This document shows positions 1 through 8,426 of a stretch of DNA of 64,000 nucleotides, piece by piece. A model generated the notes under the pieces. That model was not told the DNA's origin. It searched no databases and saw only the letters and a program-made list of their open reading frames with translations. Source of the stretch: Streptomyces sp. YIM 130001 (GTDB lineage Bacteria > Actinomycetota > Actinomycetes > Streptomycetales > Streptomycetaceae); assembly GCF_003574445.1 (NCBI RefSeq), contig NZ_KZ984549.1, positions 434,001 to 498,000 on the forward strand, read 5' to 3'. Each line of letters starts with the position of its first letter. Within the stretch, counting starts at the first letter, position 1. The translations under genes and the position numbers were made by a program.

Positions 1-348
1 GATGCCCATGCCGATGCCCTGGACGGCGCGCCCGATGACCATCGGGACCAGCGAATCGGACAGGGCACTCGTCACGGAACCGGCGACGAGCAGGCCGACG
101 CAGATCAGCAGCATCCGCCGCTTGCCGTAGAGGTCACCGAGGCGCCCGAACACCGGAGTTGCGACCGCGCCGGTCAGCAGTGGCGCCGTGACCACCCAGG
201 ACGCGTTCGCGGTGGACGTGTCGAGGAGTTCCGGAAGCCGGCCGACGAGGGGAATGACCAGTGTCCCCATCAGGGAGGCCACGATGCCGGCAGCGGACAG
301 CGAGGCGACTGTCGCTCCCGTGCGCGCCGGAGAGGCGGAGGCATTCAT
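1..348 (-). CDS. MFS transporter, N-terminal part (runs off window)
   Basis: The frame reads MNASASPARTGATVASL and continues through three hydrophobic segments, with the MFS signature between helices 2 and 3 seen as GRLGDLYGKRR (about residues 70-80). That motif is typical of drug/H+ antiporters of the major facilitator superfamily, so an inner-membrane efflux role is likely. Only about 116 residues lie in the window; the C-terminus is beyond base 1. The ATG at 346-348 starts divergently from a MarR-type gene with about 120 bp between them, a usual arrangement in which MarR represses the pump until a ligand binds. Substrate unknown. Confidence 0.85.
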   Translation of the reverse strand, partial: MNASASPARTGATVASLSAAGIVASLMGTLVIPLVGRLPELLDTSTANASWVVTAPLLTGAVATPVFGRLGDLYGKRRMLLICVGLLVAGSVTSALSDSLVPMVIGRAVQGIGMGI

Positions 349-351
349 GTG

Positions 352-417
352 TTGCACCGTACACATCAATTGCATCATGCACAAAAGTTGCACGATGCTC
401 GCCGTGAGCATGATGCA
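352..417. promoter_or_regulatory. Candidate MarR operator/promoter region
   Basis: The divergent intergenic region holds three TTGCA direct repeats at 352, 370 and 388, exactly 18 bp apart, and two short perfect inverted repeats, TGCATCATGCA (371-381) and GCATGATGC (408-416). MarR dimers bind short palindromes that overlap promoters, so these are the best operator candidates for the MarR/MFS pair. Binding itself is inference. Confidence 0.5.
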
Positions 418-470
418 TATGCGTGACATAGGGTGCCGACGTACGGATGACGGAGCCGGAGGTGCCCCAG

Positions 471-929
471 ATGGATGCCCAACAGGCGGGCGAACAGATC
501 GAGCGGGAGCTTCTGATCCTCACGCGGCACCAGGAAATGACCTCGCCCCGCCGACTGCGCGGCAGCGAGTCCCTGGAGCGCAGCGCCTACGTACTCCTCA
601 GCCGGATCGAGGCGCAGGGCCCGATGTCGGTGGCCGACCTCGTCGACGCCTTCGGGCTCGCCGCCTCGACCTTCAACCGGCAGACGGCGGCCCTGCTCAG
701 GGACGGGCTCGTGGAACGGACTCTCGACCCCGAGGGCGGCGTGGCCAGGAAGTTCCGGGTCACCCAGAAGGGGACGGATGCGCTCAGGGCCGACCGCGAC
801 AAGGTGGTCGACGGGCTCGCCGAAGTCGTCACCGACTGGACCCCCGAACGTCTGGGCCGCTTCATCGACGACCTTCAGCAGTTCAACAAGGACATCGAAC
901 GGCTCACGGGGCGGCCCTGGCCGCGCTGA
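471..929 (+). CDS. MarR family transcriptional regulator
   Basis: A 152-residue winged-helix protein of usual MarR length. The central part (about residues 40-105) has the MarR order: helix, SVADLVDAFGLAASTFNRQ recognition helix-turn-helix, then a wing with DPEGGVARKFRVTQKG. The ATG at 471 is chosen because GGAGG lies 8 bp upstream; an in-frame ATG at 447 has no ribosome site and would only serve a leaderless message. It is divergent from the partial MFS pump and probably represses it and itself through the TGCAT palindromes between them. The ligand cannot be read from the sequence. Confidence 0.88.
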   Translation: MDAQQAGEQIERELLILTRHQEMTSPRRLRGSESLERSAYVLLSRIEAQGPMSVADLVDAFGLAASTFNRQTAALLRDGLVERTLDPEGGVARKFRVTQKGTDALRADRDKVVDGLAEVVTDWTPERLGRFIDDLQQFNKDIERLTGRPWPR

Positions 930-1265
930 CGAGGTGTGCGATCCGCCGGGCCCCAGCGGTCAACTCCGGCTCCCAGGCGCCCGGGGCAGCATCCCGGGTG
1001 CCCGTCGGCCCACTGCGCCGAACCCGCGTACGCCTGCGGAGCAGCCGAGGCGACGGGCCGCGGTCACCTGTCGAGTACGAATTCACTTCTCCGCAATCGG
1101 GAATTCGGGCAGGTGAAGGCGGGCGCACGCACCTCTCGTCCCTGCTGTTCGCGACCAAGTGGCAGGTAAAGTCACTTAGTCGACACAAGGCTTCCACAAC
1201 CGCCCTGACCTTGGCAGACTTCGCGCGTCCCTGCTGTCCCGCGCATCTTTGTGAGGTCTCCAGTC
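930..1265. other. Intergenic, no gene seen
   Basis: There is no coding-like frame on either strand between the MarR gene and the phospholipase. AT-richer stretches around 1075-1095 and 1160-1190 are the likely promoter area of the phospholipase gene; I could not define hexamers or a PHO box. Confidence 0.5.
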
Positions 1266-3335
1266 ATGCCCGAACTCAACCGGCGTCGCTTCCTTCAGAT
1301 AACGGGAGCAACCGCGGGCTTTGCGACCCTGTCCAGCAGCATCGACCGGGCCGCAGCGATCCCGGCGGCGCGCCGTACCGGGTCACTCGAGGACGTCGAG
1401 CACATCGTGGTCCTGATGCAGGAAAACCGCTCCTTCGACCAGTATTTCGGAGCGATGAAGGGAGTGCGCGGCCACGGCGACCCCCGTCCCGTGACCCTGC
1501 CGAGCGGGAAGTCCGTCTTCCACCAGCCCAAGGTGCCGGGCTCCGCGACCGAGGTGCTGCCCTACCGGGCGGACGACGAGGACCTCGGCATGAAGTTCCT
1601 CGCGGGCCTCGACCACAGCTGGAACGGCAGCCACAAGGCACTCAACGACGGCGCGTACGACGGCTGGATCGCCGCCAAGTCCGAAGAGACGATGGCGTAC
1701 ATGACCCGGGACGACATCCCGTTCTTCTACGCCCTCGCCGACAAGTTCACCGTGTGCGACGCCTACCACTGCTCGTACATCGGCAACACCGAGCCCAACC
1801 GCTACTACATGTGGACGGGTTACCAGGGCGGCGAGGAAGACGGCATCGGCGGCCAGGTCGTCTCCGGCGACAAGCCCGGCAACACCGGCACCAGTTACCC
1901 CGAGCGCCTCGAGGAGGCAGGTGTCTCCTGGAAGTACTACCAGGACATCGGCAACGGCCTGAACGGCGAGGGCGAGTGGGGCTGGACCGAGGACGCCTAC
2001 ATCGGGTGCTACGGCTGCAACACGCTGCTCTACAACGAGAACTTCCGCAAGGCGCAGCCGGGCGACGCGCTGTACGAGAAGGCGCGGCGCGGCACCGAGA
2101 TCAAGAAGAGCGGTGAACTCCTCGACGACCTGCGCGCCGACGTGAAGGCCGGCAAGCTGCCCCAGATCTCGTACATCACCGCACCCGAAGCCTTCGACGA
2201 ACACCCCAACTGGCCGACGAACTACGGCGCTTGGTACATCGCGCAGGTGCTGGACGTGCTGACCTCCAACCCGGAGGTGTGGAGCAGGACGGCCCTGTTC
2301 ATCACCTACGACGAGAACGACGGCTACTTCGACCACGTGGTCCCGCCCTACGTGCCGGCCACGACGGACCAGGGCGACGCGACGATGGAGACCGCAGCCG
2401 ACTACTACAAGGGTGACGCGACGAACCAGGCCGGCCCTTACGGTCTGGGCCCGCGCGTGCCGATGCTCGTCGTCTCGCCGTGGTCGACCGGGGGGTATGT
2501 GTGCTCGGAGACCTTCGACCACACCTCGATCATCCGCTTCATGGAACAGCGCTTCGGCGTCCACGAGCCCAAGATCTCTCCGTGGCGCCGCGCCGTCTGC
2601 GGTGACCTCACCTCGGCCTTCGACTTCTCGCTCAAGGACACCGAGCGCCCCGGCCTGCCGGACGTCGACGCCTACGAGCCCCCCGACAACGACCGCCACG
2701 ACTCCTACGTCCCGGTCCGCCCCGACACCCCGGGGGCACTCAAGCAGGAGCGGGGCGCACGCCCCACGCGGCCACTCCCCTACGCCCCGCTGGTCGACAG
2801 CGAACTGGACGCCGCCAAGGGCAAGTTGACGCTGACCTTCGGCGGCGGCCGGAAGGCCGGCGCGCACTTCCACGTGACCTCCGGCAACCGTAAGGACGGC
2901 CCCTGGGTGTACTCGACCGAGGCCGGCAGGACACTGTCGGCCACCTGGTCGACGGAGCAGACCGAGGACGCGTACGACCTCACGGTCCACGGACCCAACG
3001 GGTTCCTGCGCACCTTCCAGGGCAACGGGAAGCAGGCGGGACCCGAGGTCACCGCGCGGCACCTGGCCCGCAGCGGCGGCATCGAGCTGACGATCACCAA
3101 CTCCGGCTCGTCCAAGGTGACTCTGCGCCTCACCAACGGATACGGCGGTCGCCGCGAGAAGCTCACCGTACGACCGGGCGCGACGCTCACCCACACCGTC
3201 AACCTCGCCCGCAGCAAGCGCTGGTACGACCTGCGGATCCTCAGCGAGGGCGACGGAACATACCTGCGCCGTCTGGCGGGACATGTCGAGACCGGCAGGC
3301 CGGGCGTGAGCGACCCGGCCATCGCCACCGACTGA
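1266..3335 (+). CDS. Secreted phospholipase C (phosphoesterase family, Tat-exported)
   Basis: A 689-residue protein starting MPELNRRRFLQITGAT: a twin-arginine signal (RRRFLQ) followed by a hydrophobic stretch. The phosphoesterase domain begins near residue 42 with EHIVVLMQENRSFDQYFG, the metal/catalytic motif of bacterial non-haemolytic phospholipases C and acid phosphatases; later motifs include GNTEPNR, YDENDGYFDHVVPP and a conserved HTS. Residues about 500-689 form two beta-rich DUF756 repeats, typical of this subgroup. The role is extracellular hydrolysis of phosphocholine-type lipids, often for phosphate supply. The ATG at 1266 has GAGG 9 bp upstream; a GTG at 1251 would put residues before the Tat motif. 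Monocistronic, ending at a hairpin. Confidence 0.93.
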   Translation: MPELNRRRFLQITGATAGFATLSSSIDRAAAIPAARRTGSLEDVEHIVVLMQENRSFDQYFGAMKGVRGHGDPRPVTLPSGKSVFHQPKVPGSATEVLPYRADDEDLGMKFLAGLDHSWNGSHKALNDGAYDGWIAAKSEETMAYMTRDDIPFFYALADKFTVCDAYHCSYIGNTEPNRYYMWTGYQGGEEDGIGGQVVSGDKPGNTGTSYPERLEEAGVSWKYYQDIGNGLNGEGEWGWTEDAYIGCYGCNTLLYNENFRKAQPGDALYEKARRGTEIKKSGELLDDLRADVKAGKLPQISYITAPEAFDEHPNWPTNYGAWYIAQVLDVLTSNPEVWSRTALFITYDENDGYFDHVVPPYVPATTDQGDATMETAADYYKGDATNQAGPYGLGPRVPMLVVSPWSTGGYVCSETFDHTSIIRFMEQRFGVHEPKISPWRRAVCGDLTSAFDFSLKDTERPGLPDVDAYEPPDNDRHDSYVPVRPDTPGALKQERGARPTRPLPYAPLVDSELDAAKGKLTLTFGGGRKAGAHFHVTSGNRKDGPWVYSTEAGRTLSATWSTEQTEDAYDLTVHGPNGFLRTFQGNGKQAGPEVTARHLARSGGIELTITNSGSSKVTLRLTNGYGGRREKLTVRPGATLTHTVNLARSKRWYDLRILSEGDGTYLRRLAGHVETGRPGVSDPAIATD

Positions 3336-3346
3336 GCGGAGGCTGT

Positions 3347-3374
3347 GGGGGTGTCGCCGATCGGGGACACTCCC
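3347..3374. terminator. Hairpin between convergent genes
   Basis: GGGGGTGTC (3347-3355) pairs with GACACTCCC (3366-3374) with one G-U pair and a 10-nt loop, just past the phospholipase stop and before the end of the opposing GNAT gene. Probable terminator serving one or both genes. Confidence 0.6.
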
Positions 3375-3402
3375 ACCGGCCCCAGGCCCGTCACCCGCTC
3401 AC

Positions 3403-3798
3403 TCACAGGGCGATCAGACCGGCCGTCGTCTCCCGGAAACCGCAGGCGTCGAAGTAGAACGACCGCAGGTGTTCCTCGAAGTCGACGTGGAGCCATTCGC
3501 ACCGCGCGGCACGAGCCTCCTGCGCGGCCGTGGCGACCAACTCACTTCCCACGCCTGCCCCTTGGCGTCCCTCGGCGACTACGGTGTCCAGGACGAAGGC
3601 GTGGACTCCGCCGTCCCAGAGCACGTTGACGAAGCCGATCAGACAGCCGTCTTCCCAGGCGCAGACCCAGCCGAGACTGTGGCGCTCGACTCGCGTTCGC
3701 CAGTCGGTCCGGGCGACCGGGTGGCCGAAGCCTTCGGCATGCAACGCGTCGAGGGCGGCGTTGTCGAAGTCGCCCCGCCACTCGTACTCGATCGTCAT
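3403..3798 (-). CDS. GNAT family N-acetyltransferase
   Basis: A 131-residue protein starting MTIEYEWRGDFDN. The GNAT acetyl-CoA site is visible as VVAEGRQGAGVGSELVA (about residues 75-91), matching the V-x-x-x-x-R/Q-x-x-G-x-G/A loop, followed by a C-terminal YFDACGFRET strand-turn typical of the fold. It should transfer an acetyl group from acetyl-CoA to an amine; the substrate is unknown. The ATG at 3796-3798 is preferred because the upstream extension has no GNAT-like content. It is convergent with the phospholipase, and on the same strand as the downstream end of the MFS gene but about 80 bp away. Confidence 0.88.
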   Translation of the reverse strand: MTIEYEWRGDFDNAALDALHAEGFGHPVARTDWRTRVERHSLGWVCAWEDGCLIGFVNVLWDGGVHAFVLDTVVAEGRQGAGVGSELVATAAQEARAARCEWLHVDFEEHLRSFYFDACGFRETTAGLIAL

Positions 3799-3876
3799 TC
3801 CACGATCGTAGGGACCGTGCCGGGACCGGCAACTGAATTGCGGAGCCGGGAGAACCGCGTGACGCACGCGGTGCTG

Positions 3877-5991
3877 CTACACCGGAGTGGGTGAGCGGTC
3901 CGGCGCCTTCTGGGCCGGCAGGCCGTGCGCCAGGTCCTCGGCGAGCAGTCGTTTCGCGATCGAGTCGACCGCGGCGCGCAGCTCCTTGCCGGGCGGGCTG
4001 CCCAGGTCCTGCTCGACCCGGGCGCTGAGCCAGGTGCCCCACGCACGGTTGAACACGTCCGCCTCTCTGCTCCCCGCGGCCGTGTGCGAGAAGTACGAAC
4101 CGGTGCGGGTCAGGTAGCCCTCGTCGACCATCCGCTGGAACACCGGGACGAGCACCTCGGGTGGCAGCCGATGCCGGGCAGCGATCATGCCGAGGCTGGC
4201 ATGGCCCACCATCCGCGTGTAGAACTCCACCTGCATCACGGCCCAGGCGCCCGCCGTGTCGAGCCGCGAGTCCGAGGAGTCGAGAATGCGCCGGGCCGTC
4301 TCACGGTCGGTGGACTTCACGATGTTTCCCACGGCCCGCTCGAGGAGGTGCGCCGGATCGCCCGTCGTCGGCTGCGCGAAACCCTCGCCCATGTCGGAGG
4401 ATCCCATACGCGCGCTGTCCCGCAGCGCCACCTGCTTCAGGAACAGGGCCACCACGAATCCCAGCAGCGCCACCGGTACCGTCCACAGGAACACGGTGTG
4501 CAGCGAGTTCGCGTACGACTCGATGATCGGCTGCCGGGCCGCGGTGGGCAGCGAGTGCAGGCCCTCCGGGCTCTGCGCGGCCTTGGCCAGCGTGGCCGGA
4601 TCGACTCCGCTGCCCGCCCGGGCGGCCTCGGCGACTCCGTCGTCGAGATTCTGTGTGAGGTTGTTCGCGTAGATGGTGCCGAATACGGCGGTACCGAAGG
4701 AGCTGCCGAGCGTACGGAAGAAGGTGACGCCTGAGGTCGCCGTGCCCAGGTCCGCGTAGTTCACGGTGTTCTGCACGACGATCGTGAGCACCTGCATGCA
4801 CAGACCGATCCCGAGACCGAGCACCAGCATGTACAGGGACTCCAGCCAGGTGCCGGTCGAACGGCTCATGGTGGACAGCAGGTAGAGGCCGAGTGCCATG
4901 ACGAGTGAGCCGACGATGGGGAAGATCCGGTACTTGCCGGTCTTGCTCACCACGTTGCCGGAGAAGATCGACGCGGCCAGCAGGCCGACCACCATCGGCA
5001 GCGTGCGCACGCCCGAGATCGTCGCCGAGTCACCGTCCACGTACTGCAGATACGTCGGCAGGAACGTCATCGCGCCCAGCATCGCGAAGCCCACGATGAA
5101 GCTCAGCACCGAGCACACCGTGAACACCGGGTTCGCGAACAGCCGCATCGGGAGCATCGGCTCCGCCGCCCGCGTCTCCACCAGGCAGAACAACCCGAGC
5201 GCCACGAACCCGCCCACCAGCAGGCCGATGATGACGGCTGAGCCCCAGGCGTATTCGTTGCCGCCCCAACTCGTCGCCAGAATCAGGGCACTTGCGCCGA
5301 CCGCGACCAGGGCGATGCCCAGATAGTCGATGACCGGCCGGGCCGCCGACTTCACCACCGGGATCGTGCGTGCCGCGGCCAGGACGACGACGATCGCGAT
5401 CGGTACGTTCACGTAGAACGCCCAGCGCCAGGTCAGGTGGTCCGTGAACAGGCCCCCGAGGAGCGGTCCGATGACGGTGGAGACACCGAAGACGGCACCG
5501 ATCGCGCCCTGGTACTTGCCGCGCTCGCGCAGCGGGATCACGTCCGCGATCAGCGCCATCGACGTGACCATCAGCCCGCCCGCGCCGATTCCCTGCAGCG
5601 CCCGCCATGCGATGAGGAGCGACATGTTCGTGGCGAGGCCGCACAGGAACGAGCCCGTGATGAAGACGATCGCGGAGATCTGGAAGACGACCTTGCGCCC
5701 GAAGAGGTCACCGAACTTGCCGACCAGCACGGTGGCCACGGTCTCGGCGAGCAGGTACGCGGTCACGACCCACGACATGTGCGCGCCACCGCCCAGGTCC
5801 GAGACGATCGTCGGCAGTGCGGTGCCGACGATCGTCTGGTCCAGGGCGGCGAGCAGCATGCCGAGCATGATCGTGACGAAGACGACGTTGCGGCGCCGCC
5901 TGTCGAGAACCGGTGGGGCTGCCTCGGCGTCCGGCGGTGCCGTTTCAGTGGTCGTCACCTTCGCAGCGTCACATCGGAGCAGTGGCTGCAC
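3877..5991 (-). CDS. DHA2-family MFS drug efflux pump with extra C-terminal domain
   Basis: About 700 residues. Residues ~30-540 carry the 14-helix DHA2/EmrB-QacA pattern: antiporter motif C region [17 protein letters not shown] near helix 1, [13 protein letters not shown] after helix 2 and a proline/glycine-rich helix 5 (IGPLLGG). Unlike a plain pump it continues about 165 residues past the last helix ([14 protein letters not shown] onward) as a soluble helical domain with a winged-helix-like stretch, [23 protein letters not shown]. The start is uncertain: a GTG at 5991 or an internal GTG at 5958 (MTTTETAPP); neither has a strong ribosome site. Proton-driven export of toxic compounds is expected; substrate unknown. 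No regulator lies immediately adjacent. Confidence 0.9.
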   Translation of the reverse strand: MQPLLRCDAAKVTTTETAPPDAEAAPPVLDRRRRNVVFVTIMLGMLLAALDQTIVGTALPTIVSDLGGGAHMSWVVTAYLLAETVATVLVGKFGDLFGRKVVFQISAIVFITGSFLCGLATNMSLLIAWRALQGIGAGGLMVTSMALIADVIPLRERGKYQGAIGAVFGVSTVIGPLLGGLFTDHLTWRWAFYVNVPIAIVVVLAAARTIPVVKSAARPVIDYLGIALVAVGASALILATSWGGNEYAWGSAVIIGLLVGGFVALGLFCLVETRAAEPMLPMRLFANPVFTVCSVLSFIVGFAMLGAMTFLPTYLQYVDGDSATISGVRTLPMVVGLLAASIFSGNVVSKTGKYRIFPIVGSLVMALGLYLLSTMSRSTGTWLESLYMLVLGLGIGLCMQVLTIVVQNTVNYADLGTATSGVTFFRTLGSSFGTAVFGTIYANNLTQNLDDGVAEAARAGSGVDPATLAKAAQSPEGLHSLPTAARQPIIESYANSLHTVFLWTVPVALLGFVVALFLKQVALRDSARMGSSDMGEGFAQPTTGDPAHLLERAVGNIVKSTDRETARRILDSSDSRLDTAGAWAVMQVEFYTRMVGHASLGMIAARHRLPPEVLVPVFQRMVDEGYLTRTGSYFSHTAAGSREADVFNRAWGTWLSARVEQDLGSPPGKELRAAVDSIAKRLLAEDLAHGLPAQKAPDRSPTPV

Positions 5992-6120
5992 CTACGTGGA
6001 GGGGCCATCCAGGTGAGACACAGTCACCTTGCATTCCCCGCCAAACGGCGAGCTTCTGCGCGGGCCGCTTCGCCACGTGACCAGAGGGCGGCTTCGACGG
6101 CCGCGCCGGCAGGCACCCGC

Positions 6121-6528
6121 TCAGTCGAGCATCGCGGTGGCCTCGATCTCCACCAGGTGCTCGGGGATGTCCAGGGCCGCCACACCCAGCAGCGTCGCCG
6201 GCGGGGCCGGGGTGACACCCAGCTTCTCGGACGCCCGCCGGATCCCGTCCAGGAGCTGGGGCATCCTGTCGGGGGTCCAGTCGACGACATGGACGGTCAG
6301 TTTCGCCACGTCGTCGAAGGAACCACCGACCTCGGCCAGGGCGGTGGCGACGTTGAGGTAACACTGCTCGACCTGGGCGGCGAGGTCACCTTCGCCCACC
6401 GTCCTCCCATCGGCATCCCAAGCGACCTGCCCGGCGATGAAGACCAGCCTCGTCCCCGTCGCGACCGACACCTGTCGATAGACGTCGACCGTGGGCAGTC
6501 CACTGGGGTTCACCAGGGTGATGGCCAT
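6121..6528 (-). CDS. RidA family protein (YjgF/YER057c/UK114)
   Basis: A 135-residue protein starting MAITLVNPSGLPT with a strong GGAGG 8-9 bp upstream. The RidA fold is recognisable from FIAGQVAWDADG, the QVEQCYLNVATALAEVG helix and the C-terminal PPATLLGVAALDIPEHLVEIEATA; RidA proper hydrolyses reactive enamine/imine intermediates, with a conserved Arg in this C-terminal segment. Here the Arg position is occupied by L (PATLLGV), so this may be a divergent Rid subgroup with another activity. It is divergent from an HxlR regulator, which likely controls it. Confidence 0.87.
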   Translation of the reverse strand: MAITLVNPSGLPTVDVYRQVSVATGTRLVFIAGQVAWDADGRTVGEGDLAAQVEQCYLNVATALAEVGGSFDDVAKLTVHVVDWTPDRMPQLLDGIRRASEKLGVTPAPPATLLGVAALDIPEHLVEIEATAMLD

Positions 6529-6675
6529 GTTGCCCGCCTCCTTGTAAGGGGAGCCCGTGGGCTCGCTCGCCACCGGACCAGCACATTTTGCGGTCTCTTG
6601 TGGTTACTCAGGAACCATAGGAGAGTGAAGCCTGACGTTGAAGTACGCACTTTTCAGTGACTGGAGAACCTCGCG

Positions 6676-7053
6676 GTGACCAAGCAGTTCACGGGCTCGC
6701 CCGACGAAGCGGACCTCAGGCGCGCGGACTCCCTGGCGCGCGAGATCTTCTCGGACGTCGCCAACAAATGGGCGCTCCTGATCATCGAGTCCCTCGGGGA
6801 TCGGACGCTGCGCTTCGGCGAGGTGCGGAAGGAGATCGAGGGCATCAGCCACAAGATGCTCACCCAGAACCTGCGCATGCTCGAGCGCAACGGCCTGGTC
6901 GAGCGGACGGTGCACCCGGTCGTGCCGCCACGGGTCGAATACGCGCTCACCGAGCCGGGCCAGGCCTTGCGGGCGACGATCGACGGACTGTGCGACTGGA
7001 CCCATCGGTACCTCGGCCACATCGAGACATCCCGCCGTCGATTCGACACCTGA
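6676..7053 (+). CDS. HxlR family transcriptional regulator
   Basis: A 125-residue protein with GTG start behind GGAGAA. The HxlR winged helix is clear: DVANKWALLIIESL, then LRFGEVRKEIEGISHKMLTQNLR (recognition region), LERNGLVERTVHPVVPPRVEYALT (wing), and LCDWTHRYLGHIE at the C-terminus. HxlR dimers sense aldehydes, disulfide stress or redox ligands and repress an adjacent divergent gene. The adjacent RidA-like gene starts about 150 bp away in the opposite direction, so it is the probable target. Confidence 0.9.
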   Translation: MTKQFTGSPDEADLRRADSLAREIFSDVANKWALLIIESLGDRTLRFGEVRKEIEGISHKMLTQNLRMLERNGLVERTVHPVVPPRVEYALTEPGQALRATIDGLCDWTHRYLGHIETSRRRFDT

Positions 7054-7075
7054 CGGCGGATCGTGGCGGTCAGGT
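7048..7075 (+). terminator. Hairpin overlapping the HxlR stop codon
   Basis: ACCTGAC (7048-7054) and GTCAGGT (7069-7075) form a 7-bp stem around a 14-nt loop. The right arm is itself part of a GTCAGGTGCGAC direct repeat at 7069 and 7091 (22 bp apart). Likely terminator. Confidence 0.45.
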
Positions 7076-7391
7076 GCGACGGGGGCGCCCGTCAGGTGCG
7101 ACAGGGCGTCCGTCAGGAGCCACTCAGCCGACCGCGTGGCAGCGGATGCGTTCGATCGCCGCGGCCGGGACGGCATCGAGGGCCGCGGTGTTGCGACGGG
7201 TCCGGGGCACCAGGAGGCCGCCCTGGAGTGCGGTGCGCAGCGCGAGGGCGCGGCGATCGGGGCCGGCGACGCCGCCCAGTTTCCGGGCCCAACTCCCCGA
7301 TGTACTGCGGCCCGTGTCCGGTCGTGGCGCGGGACATACTGGGCCGTGCCCGGTCCACCCGGGCGTACTCGTCCGCCCCAGGAGGATGCCG
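7076..7391. other. Intergenic, no gene seen
   Basis: Apart from the GTCAGG repeats at its start, no coding frame, RNA gene or clear operator could be supported. It must hold the promoter of the downstream LacI-family gene. Confidence 0.45.
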
Positions 7392-8426
7392 GTGAACCGC
7401 CGCCCCACCGCTCGTGACGTCGCAGAGCTGGCCGAGGTGTCGCGTGCCGCGGTGTCCTTCGTCTTCAGCGGACGGGCCGCCGGGAACCTGTCGGCCGAGA
7501 CCCAGGAGCGGATCAGACGGGCGGCCGAGCAACTCGGCTACCGGCCCGACGAAGTGGCCCGCTCCCTGCGCAGACGCCGCAGCGGAGTGATCGGCCTGCT
7601 GAGCGACCAGATCGCCACCTCGCCGTTCGCGGGCCGGATGGTGCTCGGAGCGATGGAGGCCGCGAGGGAGCGCGGCTGCCAGGTGCTGCTCCTCGAGTCC
7701 CGGCACGATCCGCACGCGGAGTCCGAGGCCGTGTCCGAACTTCGCGCCCGCCGGGTGGACGGCATCGTCTACGCGGCGATGTCGATGCGCCGCACCGACG
7801 TACCGGAGGGCATCGACCCGGCCCACGCGGTGCTCGCCAACTGTGTGGCGCGGGAGCCGGGCCGCTACGCGTCGGTGGTGGCCGACGAGCCGGCCGGGGG
7901 GCGAGCCGCCGTGGACGTACTGATCGAGGCCGGCCACCGGGAGATCGCACTGTTCGGCGGGGAGGAGGGCGACATCGCGGCCCTCGACCGTGCGCGGGGT
8001 TTCCACGACGGGTTGCGAGCAGCCGGCCTCGTGGCCCGCCCCGAGTGGCTGCGTCACGCGGGCTGGCAGATCGACGAGGGATACGCGGCCGCCCTCGACG
8101 TACTGGACTCCCGGAGCCGGCCCACGGGCGTGGTCTGCGCCAACGACCGGGTGGCCACCGGTGTGCTGCTGGCCGCCGCCCGCCTCGGCATCGACGTGCC
8201 CGGCGAGCTCTCGGTGGTGGGGTACGACGACCAGGACCAGGTGGCGGGTCACCTCGTCCCGGCTCTGACGACCGTCGCCCTGCCCCATCACGCGATGGGC
8301 GCCACGGCCGTCAGGACGCTCCTGGACGCGGCCGACGCCGAGCGAAGTGTCGACACCGCGCGCACGGTCCGTCTCAACTGCCCTGTCGTCAGGCGGGATT
8401 CGGTCCGTCCACCGACCAGGCGCTGA
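7392..8426 (+). CDS. LacI family transcriptional regulator
   Basis: A 344-residue repressor. The N-terminal helix-turn-helix reads PTARDVAELAEVSRAAVSFVFSG and is followed by the hinge helix AEQLGYRPDEVARSLRRR. The remainder is the periplasmic-binding-like core (GVIGLLSDQI to the end), with CANDRVATGVLLAAARLGIDVPGELSVVGYDDQD as the usual C-terminal signature. GTG at 7392 has AGGAGG 6 bp upstream; ATG at 7386 overlaps that site. The gene ends tail-to-tail with a GH32 hydrolase, overlapping it by 38 bp. The GH32 promoter carries CACGTG palindromes that fit a LacI-type operator, so control of fructan/sucrose use is likely. Confidence 0.93.
   Translation: MNRRPTARDVAELAEVSRAAVSFVFSGRAAGNLSAETQERIRRAAEQLGYRPDEVARSLRRRRSGVIGLLSDQIATSPFAGRMVLGAMEAARERGCQVLLLESRHDPHAESEAVSELRARRVDGIVYAAMSMRRTDVPEGIDPAHAVLANCVAREPGRYASVVADEPAGGRAAVDVLIEAGHREIALFGGEEGDIAALDRARGFHDGLRAAGLVARPEWLRHAGWQIDEGYAAALDVLDSRSRPTGVVCANDRVATGVLLAAARLGIDVPGELSVVGYDDQDQVAGHLVPALTTVALPHHAMGATAVRTLLDAADAERSVDTARTVRLNCPVVRRDSVRPPTRR

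Noticed and set aside
1383..3284. 633-codon open frame antisense to the phospholipase gene
   Set aside because: Shadow of high third-position GC; the opposite strand has a complete phosphoesterase with Tat signal.
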